From Gammaproteobacteria bacterium (lineage in GTDB: Bacteria > Pseudomonadota > Gammaproteobacteria > JACKNK01): a DNA stretch of 64,000 nt. A model generated the notes under the pieces. That model was not told the origin of the DNA, did not search any database, and was given only the letters and a program-made list of their open reading frames with translations. The stretch covers positions 186,001-250,000 of the forward strand of contig JACKNK010000004.1 of assembly GCA_024234955.1 (NCBI GenBank). Direction: 5' to 3'. Below are positions 33,834 to 42,987 of the stretch, piece after piece; the first letter of the stretch is position 1, and each line of letters opens with the position of its first letter. A program made the position numbers and the translations under genes.

Positions 33834-36611
33834 TCAGCAATTCTCGGTCTGCGGCTCGCTTTCGCGGAGAATGTCGGCGAGATGAATACGGTCGCGCACG
33901 CCCTCCAGCCGAATCCGATTGACCAGCCATTCGGACATCGCGCCTGAGTCCATCGGTTGCGTGTACAAATATCCCTGCACGGAATCGACCCCCTCGTCCC
34001 GCAACACCGTGTACTGGGCGACATGTTCGACGCCTTCGGCCAAGGTACGCATGTCGAACTGGCGTGCGAAGGACTGAATCGTCCGCACCACACTGATGGC
34101 ATCGGAGTACATCGCCAGCTCACGCACGAAGCTGATATCGATCTTGAGGACGTCTGCCGGCAGCCGTCGCAGATACGCGAGGGATGAATAGCCGGTGCCG
34201 AAGTCGTCGATGGCGATCGTGAATCCAAGTCCGCGCAACTTCTCCAGGCGCGCCGTGACATCCACTTTGGGATCAAGCAGCTTCTCTTCGGTGACCTCCA
34301 GTTCCAGATCCAGCGGCGACACCTCCGGATAGCGTGAGGTGATGGTCATGACCTGCATGAGGCAATCGTCCGAGGTCAACTGCAGCGGACTCATGTTGAC
34401 CGCGCAACGCATCGCATCGGTCCAACACCCTTGTTGACGCCAGCGCACCACCTGCTGACAAGCTTGATCGAGCACCCACCAGCCGACGTCACGAATCATC
34501 CCGCTGCGTTCCAGCTCGTGGATGAACAGCCCTGGCAACAACAAGCCTCGTTTCGGGTGACGCCAGCGCAACAGGGCTTCCATTCCGATCGGATGCCCGG
34601 TCTCCAGGGACATCTGCGGCTGATACCAGACTTCGAACTGTTCTCCCGCAATCGCCTCACGCAGTTCATGTCTCAGGCTCAGGCGTCGCTCAGCGACGTA
34701 TTCCATCTCCGCCTGATAGAAGCGGATGGTGCCTTCGCCATCACTTCTCGCCGCACCCAACGCGGCAGACGCACGTTTCAGTACCTCCTCGGCGTCATGG
34801 GGCGGGCGCCCCGGATAGATCACCACACCGACCGTGCACGACCAACGTATAGGCCGACCGTCCACATCATGACCCCGACCGATGACCTCCTGTGCGTAAG
34901 TCGCCACCTGCAACGCGGCCTCGGCGGCGTCCGAGCGTTCCGCGCTGTTGGGAGACACCAGCAGCAGGTACTCGCCCGGCCCAACCACCGCGACGCGCAC
35001 CTCGCCTCCAAACGCACCGCGCAAATCATCGGCGATCTCCCGCTGCACCCGCTCTGCCGTCCCCAATCCGTAAATTTCATCCACGAGGTGCAGGTCGTCC
35101 ACAACGATGTGCAACAAGGCCCCGCGCATGCCGTTGCGCACAGCGCCACGCAGAGCCTGACCGAGCTCTTCCGTCAGCAAGGCGCGATTCGGAAGGTCGG
35201 TGACAGCATCATGCAGCGTCGCATGCACCAGACTGCGCTCGGCGCTGACCAGCATCTGCTGATGACGATGCGCCTGAAGCGCGTACCTGAGGTCTTCCAG
35301 CACCTCTCCCAACAGACTCAAGGTGGCCGCATCGAAGCGGTCCTTGCGCTTCGACCACGCGCTGAACAGGGCAACCACGCTATTGCCGTCATCCAGGGTC
35401 AGCAATGCCATCGAGGCGTATTCCTCCTGCACCGCCTGGGTGGCCCAGACTTCGGGCACATCATCGAGATACCAGACCTCCACAGGCACGAGTACCCGTT
35501 CTGGGTCGAGCCCCGTCAGCCATTCCGGTCGCGTCTCCGGGAGTTGCCGCCACGCCTCCACAAAATTGCAGCGCCCCGCGCAATGGTAGGCAAAACGACT
35601 ATCCCCGCTTTCCTGCGGCACAATTACCAGCGCCGCCTCGAACAATGGGGATTCCAGCGTCAGTGAACACAACTGGCTGAACATTTCCGAGGGCGATTTC
35701 GCATGCACGATCATCTGATTCACATCCGACAACAAGGCGTATAGCTGGCGTTGCTCGATGAGTGCCTGCTGGCGTCGTTCCACCCCGACCGCCATCGTGT
35801 TCAGCGCACGGGCAATGCGGTCGATCTCATCCCTGCCCTTGTGATCCAGCCGGGCCTGGTAATCCCCCTTATGAAAGCGGTGCGCGAAGCTGGAGATCGC
35901 CTTCAGGCGGCGGTGAATAAGCCGATGAAACAAGGTCAGCAAAAACAGGGCGGTAAGCCCCGCTGCGGCCAGAGTTCCGGTCAGATAATGATCAAAAACC
36001 GAGGCGGCACGAGTCTCCACCAAGGTGGCGGGGATCCGAATACTCAATAACCCCCGCAACTCGCCAAGCTGATAACCGTAGGCGCTGGCGTATCGGGTCC
36101 GGATCGTCTCGGGCGCGTCCTCACGACGACCGTGGCAGCTCAGGCAATACGCCTCGACCCAGATCGGACTGGTGAACAGATAGCTGGATGGCTCCCCCGC
36201 GACTTCTATACGCTGCAATCGATCCTTCACTTCCGGGTTCTGGCGGAAGAAATCCATCGCCTCCAATTCATCCGGATCGGCCTGATTGGCCGGATTCCGG
36301 GGACGATCCGAGACGTTGCTGAAACGGATTCCGCTATCCGACCAATTCGCGAAATCGAGCGAAATCCGGCTCATCGCATGCGCCGGGATGAACCCCAGAG
36401 TGTCATCGTTCAGCTCGATGTTGTGGGTCAGAAACTGGCGCTGATAGACACGCCGGGTCGCCATCAGAACCGCGCGGATGTCCTCTGCGGTCGCACGGGC
36501 CTCAGCAAGCGCATGATCGCGTCCCTCCTGCATCGCCAACCACGCCAAACCGAAGGTCGACATCAGCAACATGAAGGTCACAGTCAACACAAGGCGCGTA
36601 TAAAGACTCAT
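33834..36611 (-). CDS. Haem-c sensor c-di-GMP phosphodiesterase (DUF3365-HAMP-GAF-GGDEF-EAL)
   Basis: 925-aa membrane signalling protein. It has an N-terminal membrane helix (6-26), a periplasmic DUF3365/Tll0287-like domain with a c-type haem site CLSCH at 156-160, a second helix near 212-235, HAMP, a GAF-like region, a GGDEF domain and a C-terminal EAL domain. The GGDEF signature is degenerate (GPGEY), so cyclase activity is unlikely. The EAL domain keeps EALLRW, VNMS, EVTEE, DDFGTG, KID, EGVE and QGY, so c-di-GMP hydrolysis is expected. I chose the ATG at 36609-36611, which opens straight into the first helix. It probably senses a redox or gas ligand in the periplasm. Confidence 0.92.
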   Translation of the reverse strand: MSLYTRLVLTVTFMLLMSTFGLAWLAMQEGRDHALAEARATAEDIRAVLMATRRVYQRQFLTHNIELNDDTLGFIPAHAMSRISLDFANWSDSGIRFSNVSDRPRNPANQADPDELEAMDFFRQNPEVKDRLQRIEVAGEPSSYLFTSPIWVEAYCLSCHGRREDAPETIRTRYASAYGYQLGELRGLLSIRIPATLVETRAASVFDHYLTGTLAAAGLTALFLLTLFHRLIHRRLKAISSFAHRFHKGDYQARLDHKGRDEIDRIARALNTMAVGVERRQQALIEQRQLYALLSDVNQMIVHAKSPSEMFSQLCSLTLESPLFEAALVIVPQESGDSRFAYHCAGRCNFVEAWRQLPETRPEWLTGLDPERVLVPVEVWYLDDVPEVWATQAVQEEYASMALLTLDDGNSVVALFSAWSKRKDRFDAATLSLLGEVLEDLRYALQAHRHQQMLVSAERSLVHATLHDAVTDLPNRALLTEELGQALRGAVRNGMRGALLHIVVDDLHLVDEIYGLGTAERVQREIADDLRGAFGGEVRVAVVGPGEYLLLVSPNSAERSDAAEAALQVATYAQEVIGRGHDVDGRPIRWSCTVGVVIYPGRPPHDAEEVLKRASAALGAARSDGEGTIRFYQAEMEYVAERRLSLRHELREAIAGEQFEVWYQPQMSLETGHPIGMEALLRWRHPKRGLLLPGLFIHELERSGMIRDVGWWVLDQACQQVVRWRQQGCWTDAMRCAVNMSPLQLTSDDCLMQVMTITSRYPEVSPLDLELEVTEEKLLDPKVDVTARLEKLRGLGFTIAIDDFGTGYSSLAYLRRLPADVLKIDISFVRELAMYSDAISVVRTIQSFARQFDMRTLAEGVEHVAQYTVLRDEGVDSVQGYLYTQPMDSGAMSEWLVNRIRLEGVRDRIHLADILRESEPQTENC

Positions 36612-36819
36612 GCAGGCGGTCTCCGGTACCGGACGCCCCATCGACGGGCAAGCGTGCGAGATGATTTTCGAACCATGCCCAGTAAAAGTTAGCTGAACTC
36701 CCCGTTTGCAACGACCATCGCCCGTCCGTTATTTCCGATGATTCTTGCACCGGCAATCAGTCAGACCTTTACCCCGATCGGGCGCTCCAGTCCCGAGCCG
36801 CACCAAGCCCACCGCCCGC

Positions 36820-36893
36820 CTCAAAAAAAGCCCCCATTCGCTATCGTGACCGCGCCAGCGCGCACCAAAGCAGGCCGTTGATATGAATCAGCA
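36820..36893. repeat. Direct repeat, copy 1, with Fnr-like half sites
   Basis: Begins CCTCAAAAAAAGCCCCC and ends CCGTTGATATGAATCAGC, both shared exactly with copy 2 at 37112-37184; the middle is diverged. Reading the minus strand, GGGGGCTTTTTTT resembles the tail of an intrinsic terminator. The end contains TTGATATGAATCAG (36879-36892), 9 of 10 consensus positions of an Fnr/Anr box. Confidence 0.75.
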
Positions 36894-36896
36894 AGG

Positions 36897-36966
36897 CAGG
36901 GCGGAACCCGAAGGGCTTCCGCCGCCGGCGCGGACATGGCGGAAGCCCTTCGGGTTCCGCCCTACC
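36897..36966. repeat. Palindromic repeat (family A, copy 2)
   Basis: GCAGGGCGGAACCCGAAGGG... (36897-36924) and its inverted arm ending CGCCCTAC (36939-36966), with a short central spacer. The arms match copies at 3358-3509 and 45193-45262. It directly abuts copy 1 of the 74-bp direct repeat. Confidence 0.9.
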
Positions 36967-37111
36967 TCGCGATCCGCCGGGGGTGGAAACGGAAGCGCCG
37001 GAGACGGGTTCGCCGCACCCGTGGGCCATCGCCGCAGCCTTCGATAGCCACGATCAGGCCCTGCTCGTCCGATCTCGGACATCAAATCCGTTCTCACCAA
37101 TCCGCGAAGAA

Positions 37112-37184
37112 CCTCAAAAAAAGCCCCCGTCTGCTGGCGTGAACGTGCCAGGGCACACCAGGTACGCCGTTGATATGAATCAGC
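37112..37184. repeat. Direct repeat, copy 2, with Fnr-like half sites
   Basis: Same borders as the copy at 36820-36893, including the A7 GCCCCC stretch at the left and CCGTTGATATGAATCAGC at the right (Fnr-like TTGATATGAATCAG at 37170-37183). It lies about 120 bp upstream of the rep start codon. Confidence 0.75.
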
Positions 37185-37302
37185 GCCCAGACCTTTCTCA
37201 CCGTGCATGGGCGCTGAACGCAATCACGCCTGGCGGTGCATCGAACATCGTCACCGCCCACTGCGCGGCATAGAATCGAGGGCCGTATCGACGCGTGCCC
37301 CC

Positions 37303-39321
37303 ATGCCAGATCTGAACCCCCAACAACACGCCGCGATGACTTACATCGACGGTCCCGTGCTGGTGCTCGCCGGCGCCGGCTCGGGCAAGACGCGGGTGAT
37401 CACGAGCAAGATCGCCTACCTGATCGAGGCATGCGGTTACGACCCCCGCTCGATCGCGGCGGTGACCTTTACCAACAAGGCCTCGCGCGAGATGAAGGAA
37501 CGGGTTGGCCAGCTCGTCACCGGTCGGGACGCGCGTGGCCTAATCGTCTCCACCTTCCACAACCTCGGCCTGCGCATCCTGCGCCTGGAGCACAAGTCGG
37601 TCGGGCTGAAATCCAACTTCTCGATCTTCGACGCCCGAGACGCCGCCGCCCTCGTGCAGGAGCTGATGCACCGCGAGGTCACCCCGGACAAGGACCTGGT
37701 GCAGCGCGTGCAGTGGCAGATCTCGGCGTGGAAGAACGCGCTGGTCACGCCGGCCACCGCGCTGGCCGAAGCCAACGACGCCTTCAAGACCATGGCGGCG
37801 GTGGTCTACGAGGAATACGACCGCCACCTGCGCGCCTTCAACGCGGTCGATTTCGACGACCTGATCGGCCTGCCCAGCCGCCTGCTCAGCGAGGACGCCG
37901 AGGCCCGCGAGCGCTGGCAGAAGCGCATCCGCTACCTGCTGGTCGACGAATACCAGGACACCAACGGCAGCCAGTACGAACTCATCAAGCTGCTGGTCGG
38001 GCGGCGCGCGGCACTGACCGTGGTCGGCGACGACGACCAGTCCATCTACGCCTGGCGCGGCGCGCAGCCGGAGAACCTGCACCTGCTGCAATCCGACTAC
38101 CCGCAGCTCAAGGTCATCAAGCTGGAGCAGAACTACCGCTCCACCGCGCGCATCCTGCGCGTCGCCAACAGGCTCATCAGTAACAACCCGCACCTGTTCG
38201 ACAAGCGCCTGTGGAGCGACCTGGGGCTGGGCGACGAACTGCGCGTGGTCGAATGTCGCGACGAGCTGCACGAGGCCGAACAGGTCGCCGCCGACATCAC
38301 CCACCAGCGCTTCAGCCGCCGCGCCGACTACCACGACTTCGCCATCCTCTATCGCGGCAACCACCAGTCGAAGCTGTTCGAGCAGGCGCTGCGCTCGCAG
38401 AACATCCCCTACGTGATCACCGGCGGGCAGAGCTTCTTCGACTACGTCGAGGTCAAGGACCTGATCGCCTACCTGCGCCTGCTCGCCAACCCCGCCGACG
38501 ACGCCGCCTTTATCCGCTGCGTGAACACCCCGCGACGCGGTGTCGGCGCGGCCTCGCTGGAGAAGCTCGGCACCTACGCCAACCAGCGCGGCATCGGCCT
38601 GCTCGCCGCCGCCGACGAACTCGGCGTCGAGGAATCCCTCGGCCAGCGCGCGCTGGCCTCGATCCGTGGCTTCACCCAATGGCTCGACAACCTGCGCGAG
38701 ATGGACGCGACGCCGCTGAAGGTCGTCTACCAGCTGATCGAGGACTGCGGCTACGAAGCCTGGATCGAGGAGACCAGCACCGACGCCAAGCAGACCGAGC
38801 GCCGATGGAGCAACGTGATGGATCTGCTCAACTGGATCCAGCAGTTGCAGGAAGGCGAGGAACCCAAGGACCGCCTCGAAGACATCGTCGCGCACATGAG
38901 CCTGATGGACATCCTCGACCGCCAGGACAGCAACGACGAACGCCCCGACCGCGTGCACCTGATGACCCTGCACGCCGCCAAGGGCCTGGAATTCCCCTAC
39001 GTCTATCTGGTCGGCATGGAAGAGAACCTGCTCCCGCACCGCGCCAGCATCGAGGCCAGCGACACCGATGCCAACGCCATCGAAGAGGAACGCCGCCTCG
39101 CCTACGTCGGCATCACCCGCGCCCAGCGCACCCTGACCTTCACCCACGCCCGCCGCCGCAAACGCGCCGGCGAGTTGGTGGTCTGCGAACCCAGCCGCTT
39201 CCTCGCCGAACTGCCCGAAGACGACCTGCGCTGGGAAGGCGGCAAACGCGAAATCGATCCGGAAGAACGCCAGGAACGCGGCAAGGCGCACCTCGCCAAT
39301 CTGCGCGACCTTCTGAAATAG
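37303..39321 (+). CDS. rep: ATP-dependent DNA helicase Rep
   Basis: 3'-5' superfamily 1 helicase that helps replication forks past protein blocks. 672 aa, essentially the length of E. coli Rep. Q motif LNPQQHAA, Walker A AGAGSGKT, Walker B VDEYQDTN, GDDDQSIYAWRGA, QNYRST, HAAKGLEFPYVYLVGMEENL and EERRLAYVGITRAQ are all intact. The ATG at 37303 starts MPDLNPQQHAAM; the open frame upstream is not family-like. The coding strand is extremely GC-rich at third positions. Confidence 0.96.
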   Translation: MPDLNPQQHAAMTYIDGPVLVLAGAGSGKTRVITSKIAYLIEACGYDPRSIAAVTFTNKASREMKERVGQLVTGRDARGLIVSTFHNLGLRILRLEHKSVGLKSNFSIFDARDAAALVQELMHREVTPDKDLVQRVQWQISAWKNALVTPATALAEANDAFKTMAAVVYEEYDRHLRAFNAVDFDDLIGLPSRLLSEDAEARERWQKRIRYLLVDEYQDTNGSQYELIKLLVGRRAALTVVGDDDQSIYAWRGAQPENLHLLQSDYPQLKVIKLEQNYRSTARILRVANRLISNNPHLFDKRLWSDLGLGDELRVVECRDELHEAEQVAADITHQRFSRRADYHDFAILYRGNHQSKLFEQALRSQNIPYVITGGQSFFDYVEVKDLIAYLRLLANPADDAAFIRCVNTPRRGVGAASLEKLGTYANQRGIGLLAAADELGVEESLGQRALASIRGFTQWLDNLREMDATPLKVVYQLIEDCGYEAWIEETSTDAKQTERRWSNVMDLLNWIQQLQEGEEPKDRLEDIVAHMSLMDILDRQDSNDERPDRVHLMTLHAAKGLEFPYVYLVGMEENLLPHRASIEASDTDANAIEEERRLAYVGITRAQRTLTFTHARRRKRAGELVVCEPSRFLAELPEDDLRWEGGKREIDPEERQERGKAHLANLRDLLK

Positions 39322-39334
39322 GCGTCGGGAATCA

Positions 39335-39374
39335 GCCCAGACACTGCCATAGGTGACACCTGGCCTGTCTGGGC
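39335..39374. terminator. Extended hairpin after rep
   Basis: GCCCAGACA (39335-39343) pairs with TGTCTGGGC (39366-39374), and the interior contains AGGTGACACCT, which extends the stem. It begins 13 nt after the rep stop codon. There is no T-run, so it is either a Rho-dependent/processing hairpin or a weak terminator. Confidence 0.45.
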
Positions 39375-39534
39375 ATTTGCGAAACGCCGCCCCCCCCCGC
39401 TTGGCAACCGCGTTTCCCTTGATCCCGCTGAGTGGGGCCACAACTCGGTGACGAGGGCTACTCAAGGCAGCATCGAGCAACGTGTCTGAATTCGCTTCAC
39501 AGGTAATGACACGTTTCGCTCGCACTCCTGATCC

Positions 39535-41691
39535 TCAGTTCGAAATTGGCTCACCTGACATCAGCATGGCCACGAAGCGCGCCGCGCTGACCGGCATTGC
39601 GGCGTTGCCCTGCTGCTGTTCCAGCAGCTTCACATAGGCCAGATATCGACTGCGGATCTGCGCGACATAGTTGACCGGCTCGGCGCCCCGAACGTAGCCA
39701 TAACGGGCCTGCTGCGCGTACTCCCGTTTGGAGAGCAGCAACATGGCGCGTTCGACATTGTCGAACCATCGATCGCCGTCCCAGCCCTTCTTGGCGGCGA
39801 GCCGGCGAGCGTCCGCGACATGGCCGACACCGGCGTTGTAAGCCGCCAGTGAGAACCATACCCGGTCGGTCACCGGCAGGTCTTCCGGGAAGCGGTCCCG
39901 AACCCAATCCATGTATTTGACCCCGGCATGCAGCCCCTCTTCCGGCTTCTGCAGATTGGTGAAGCCGAGCTCCTTGGCGGTGCGCGGCATCACCTGCATC
40001 AGCCCTTTGGCCCCGGCCTGGGATTTTGCCGTGGGGTCGAACCGGCTTTCCTGATACATCTGCGCGGTGATCAGGCGCCAGTCGAACAGGTATTCCTCAC
40101 CATACTTGCGTACCAAGGCGTCGTAGGGCGACAGGGAACCGTCACCACGATCGACCCGTTCCGATTGCTGGCGGCGGATCTGGCGTTCATTTTCGAAATA
40201 TTTCTTGTAGGTGATGTTGTAGACCGTGCCCCGATATTCCTTCTTGAAGAAGCTATCCAGGGATTTGGCAAGCTGCGTGTCCTCACTCCGCACCACCCAG
40301 TGATTCGGCACCTCATCACCGATCGCAAACTGTTTGCGTAAATCGTCACGCACTGCGAGTTCGACCGCGAGGCGGTGCTCATCGACCACCGCAAGATCGA
40401 ACTCGCCGGAGCCAACCTTGTCCACGATTTCCTCGGTGACCAGATCGGCATCGATACCCTGCAAGGTGAAGCCATTCCGGCCTTGCCGGGAGGCCAGCCA
40501 GACCCAGGCCGGGCTGTCCGGTGGCACCGCAATGCGCCGACCGCGCAGACCGGACAGGTCCACCAGATCACCTTCCCCCGAACGACTCACCAGGTAAGGC
40601 TGACTGTAATGATACGGACGCGACAAGGTCATGCCTTCACGAGGCTCCCCGGCCCAGTACCCTGCGGCAATGTCGCCGCGCCCCTCCCGCAGCCAGGTCA
40701 GCAGGGAATCCCGGTTCGGTGGCACCACCACCTCAAGCCGCAGCTTGTGCTTCTTTGCAAAACGCTTGGCCAGCTCATATTCAAACCCCATCAGCTCGCC
40801 ACGCCAGAGGTAGTAGGAGGCCGAGGTATTGCGCATCAGCACGCGCAACACCTTGCGTTCCTTGATCTCGTCGAGATCGGCACTGTAGATGTCTTCCGGC
40901 GGACGGGTGAGCTGCTCGTGGGTGAGAAACTGGTTCAGGGCCTGACGCAGATTGGGCGCACCCTTGCGTACCCCCCAGGCGATGACACGATCTCCGGTCA
41001 ACGCCATCGCCGGTTTCAGATCCTGGCGATACCCCAGATACATGGCGACGATATTGCTGTCGCGCACGGTCCCGTCGATCGCCCCGGCGGACACCGCATC
41101 GAGCACATCCTCATCGTCCATGCGCGGCAGCCTTTCGACCAGCTCCATGCCCGGCACGCGGGTCTTGATGTCCTGCAGGGTTTGCCAGAAGGAGGTGTCC
41201 CGATCCGCCATGATGCGCAGTCCCGCCAGATCGGATTCCTGATGGATGGCATCGTTGTCGGCGGCGACCAGCAGCTGCTCGCGCACATGGGCGATCGGCA
41301 CGCTGAAATCGATCCGTTCGCGCCGGGCGTCGGTCATGGTGAGGTTTGCGGCAATGATGTCGGCGCGTCCCTGCTCGAGCATCGGCAGCATCTCGCCCAG
41401 ACGAAATACCGGCACCAGTTCCGCGTCCAGCCCCAGGGAGTCGGCAAATGCAATCGCCAGCTCCTGCTGATAGGTGACCGGCGAGCCTTGGCGCGGCAAG
41501 GCCGGCCCGCCGTCGAGGTTGCCCGGCACCGCAATCCGCAGCCGCCCGCGTGCGGTGATCGCCTCCATATCGCCGGTTTCAACGTAGTTGCTCCGATCCA
41601 CCACTTCGCCGGTGTCAGAATCCCCGCAGGCCGCCAGACCGGCGGCCGCCAACACCCACACCGACGCTCTTAAACCGAAAGACCGCATCAT
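39535..41691 (-). CDS. MltF-like membrane-bound lytic transglycosylase with two SBP domains
   Basis: 718-aa lipoprotein (lipobox LAAAGLAACG near residue 22). Two successive bacterial solute-binding-protein (family 3) domains, about 45-270 and 285-510, precede a C-terminal SLT lytic transglycosylase domain (about 545-700) with the catalytic Glu in AQMYQESRFDP and GLMQVMPRTAKELG. E. coli MltF is about 520 aa with one SBP domain, so this is a longer, duplicated architecture. It probably cleaves peptidoglycan from the outer membrane under control of muropeptide or amino-acid ligands. Confidence 0.9.
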   Translation of the reverse strand: MMRSFGLRASVWVLAAAGLAACGDSDTGEVVDRSNYVETGDMEAITARGRLRIAVPGNLDGGPALPRQGSPVTYQQELAIAFADSLGLDAELVPVFRLGEMLPMLEQGRADIIAANLTMTDARRERIDFSVPIAHVREQLLVAADNDAIHQESDLAGLRIMADRDTSFWQTLQDIKTRVPGMELVERLPRMDDEDVLDAVSAGAIDGTVRDSNIVAMYLGYRQDLKPAMALTGDRVIAWGVRKGAPNLRQALNQFLTHEQLTRPPEDIYSADLDEIKERKVLRVLMRNTSASYYLWRGELMGFEYELAKRFAKKHKLRLEVVVPPNRDSLLTWLREGRGDIAAGYWAGEPREGMTLSRPYHYSQPYLVSRSGEGDLVDLSGLRGRRIAVPPDSPAWVWLASRQGRNGFTLQGIDADLVTEEIVDKVGSGEFDLAVVDEHRLAVELAVRDDLRKQFAIGDEVPNHWVVRSEDTQLAKSLDSFFKKEYRGTVYNITYKKYFENERQIRRQQSERVDRGDGSLSPYDALVRKYGEEYLFDWRLITAQMYQESRFDPTAKSQAGAKGLMQVMPRTAKELGFTNLQKPEEGLHAGVKYMDWVRDRFPEDLPVTDRVWFSLAAYNAGVGHVADARRLAAKKGWDGDRWFDNVERAMLLLSKREYAQQARYGYVRGAEPVNYVAQIRSRYLAYVKLLEQQQGNAAMPVSAARFVAMLMSGEPISN

Positions 41692-41781
41692 TCTGCCCGT
41701 ATCGATAAAACCGGACCCTCAGCATCGGTGACCGACGCAGACTGTCAAGGCAAACTGGACGCTTCTCATCGAGCCCTCAAC

Positions 41782-42987
41782 ATGACCGACACCCCTCCCC
41801 AACGCCTGCCCGGCACCGTCCATCTGCTCGCCGTCTGTCAGGCGTTGATGATGAGCAGCAATACCCTGATGGTGACTGCCGCCGCACTGGTCGGTTTCAG
41901 CCTCGCGGACGACAAATCGCTCTCCACGTTGCCACTGGCCCTGCAATTCCTGGCCACCATGCTCACCAGTATCCCGGCCGCCATGTTGCTGGCGCGGATT
42001 GGCCGTAAACCCGGCTTCATGCTCGCCACGTTGTTGTCGATCGGCGGCGGCAGCCTGGCTGTCATTGCGATCCAGGCGCATCAATTCTGGTGGTTCTGCG
42101 GTGCAGCGGTGCTGTTGGGCATGTTCAACGCCTTCGGGACGTATTACCGCTTTGCCGCCGCTGACATCGTTTCCGTCGAAAACAAGGCGCGCGCGATCAG
42201 CGCGGTCATGATCGGCGGCGTAATCGCGGCGTTTGTCGGGCCAAATCTTGCCAATCTGGGTCAGGGCCTGATCGCGGATGCCCGCTTCGCCGGCAGCTTC
42301 ATGTTCGTCATCGGCATGGGCCTGCTGTCCATGCTGGCGCTGTCGTTCACGCATTACACCGGGCAGGTTGTCGAACACCCGGTCGGGGCCGGTCGTCGTC
42401 TCCCGGAAATCGCCGCCCAGCCGCGTTTTGTGGTCGCGGTGCTCTGCGCGATGCTCGGTTACGCGGTGATGAGCTTCATCATGACCGCCACGCCGTTGGC
42501 GATGGATCACCATCACCACCACTTCAGCGACACCGCCTTCGTGATTCAGTGGCACGTCCTCGGGATGTTCGCACCGTCCTTCGTGACTGGCCGTCTGATC
42601 AAGCGTTTTGGGGTCGAACGTCTGCTCTGGACCGGCGCCTTGCTGTTGGTCGGCACCTTGCTGATCAATCTGCTCGGCACCACGCTCTGGCATTTCTGGA
42701 CCGCGCTGGTGCTGCTTGGGATCGGCTGGAATTTCCTGTTCATCGGCGGCACCACGATGCTCACCGAGACCTATCGCCCCGAGGAACGTGCCAAGACCCA
42801 GGCATTGAACGACTTCCTGGTATTCACCTCGACCACCCTGGCCTCTCTGTCTGCCGGTGCGATGCTGCACGGTTTCGGCTGGTGGTGGGTCAATATCGGC
42901 GTGATCCCGTTGGTGCTGGTGATCATCGCCAGCCTGAGCTGGCTCGGTCTGCGCGGCCACCGACAGCCGACAGGAGCAAGCGCATGA
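41782..42987 (+). CDS. MFS transporter
   Basis: Major facilitator with about 12 membrane helices, 401 aa from the ATG at 41782 (MTDTPPQRLPGTVHLLAV). The loop between helices 2 and 3 has the MFS signature-like LLARIGRKPGF. A run of five histidines (DHHHHHF) occurs near residue 238 in a loop, possibly metal-binding, and natural rather than a tag since it lies mid-gene. Substrate unknown. The stop overlaps the hprA-like start (ATGA), linking it to the two enzymes downstream. Confidence 0.88.
   Translation: MTDTPPQRLPGTVHLLAVCQALMMSSNTLMVTAAALVGFSLADDKSLSTLPLALQFLATMLTSIPAAMLLARIGRKPGFMLATLLSIGGGSLAVIAIQAHQFWWFCGAAVLLGMFNAFGTYYRFAAADIVSVENKARAISAVMIGGVIAAFVGPNLANLGQGLIADARFAGSFMFVIGMGLLSMLALSFTHYTGQVVEHPVGAGRRLPEIAAQPRFVVAVLCAMLGYAVMSFIMTATPLAMDHHHHHFSDTAFVIQWHVLGMFAPSFVTGRLIKRFGVERLLWTGALLLVGTLLINLLGTTLWHFWTALVLLGIGWNFLFIGGTTMLTETYRPEERAKTQALNDFLVFTSTTLASLSAGAMLHGFGWWWVNIGVIPLVLVIIASLSWLGLRGHRQPTGASA

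Larger units (their letters stand above)
36612..37302. other. Repeat-rich gap between the phosphodiesterase and rep, no gene seen
   Basis: This 691-bp region holds an imperfect direct repeat of about 74 bp (36820-36893 and 37112-37184) and a palindromic repeat (36897-36966). Open frames here lack ribosome-binding sites and family features. The promoters of the two divergent flanking genes must lie here, but none was clear enough to call. Confidence 0.6.

Noticed and set aside
37540..39525. A 661-codon minus-strand frame opposite rep
   Set aside because: Val/Asp/Leu/Gln-rich shadow of a strongly biased gene; Rep motifs on the plus strand are complete.
42496..42520. Five consecutive histidine codons as a sign of a cloning tag
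   Set aside because: They lie mid-gene in a loop of a membrane transporter with normal flanking sequence and mixed histidine codons.
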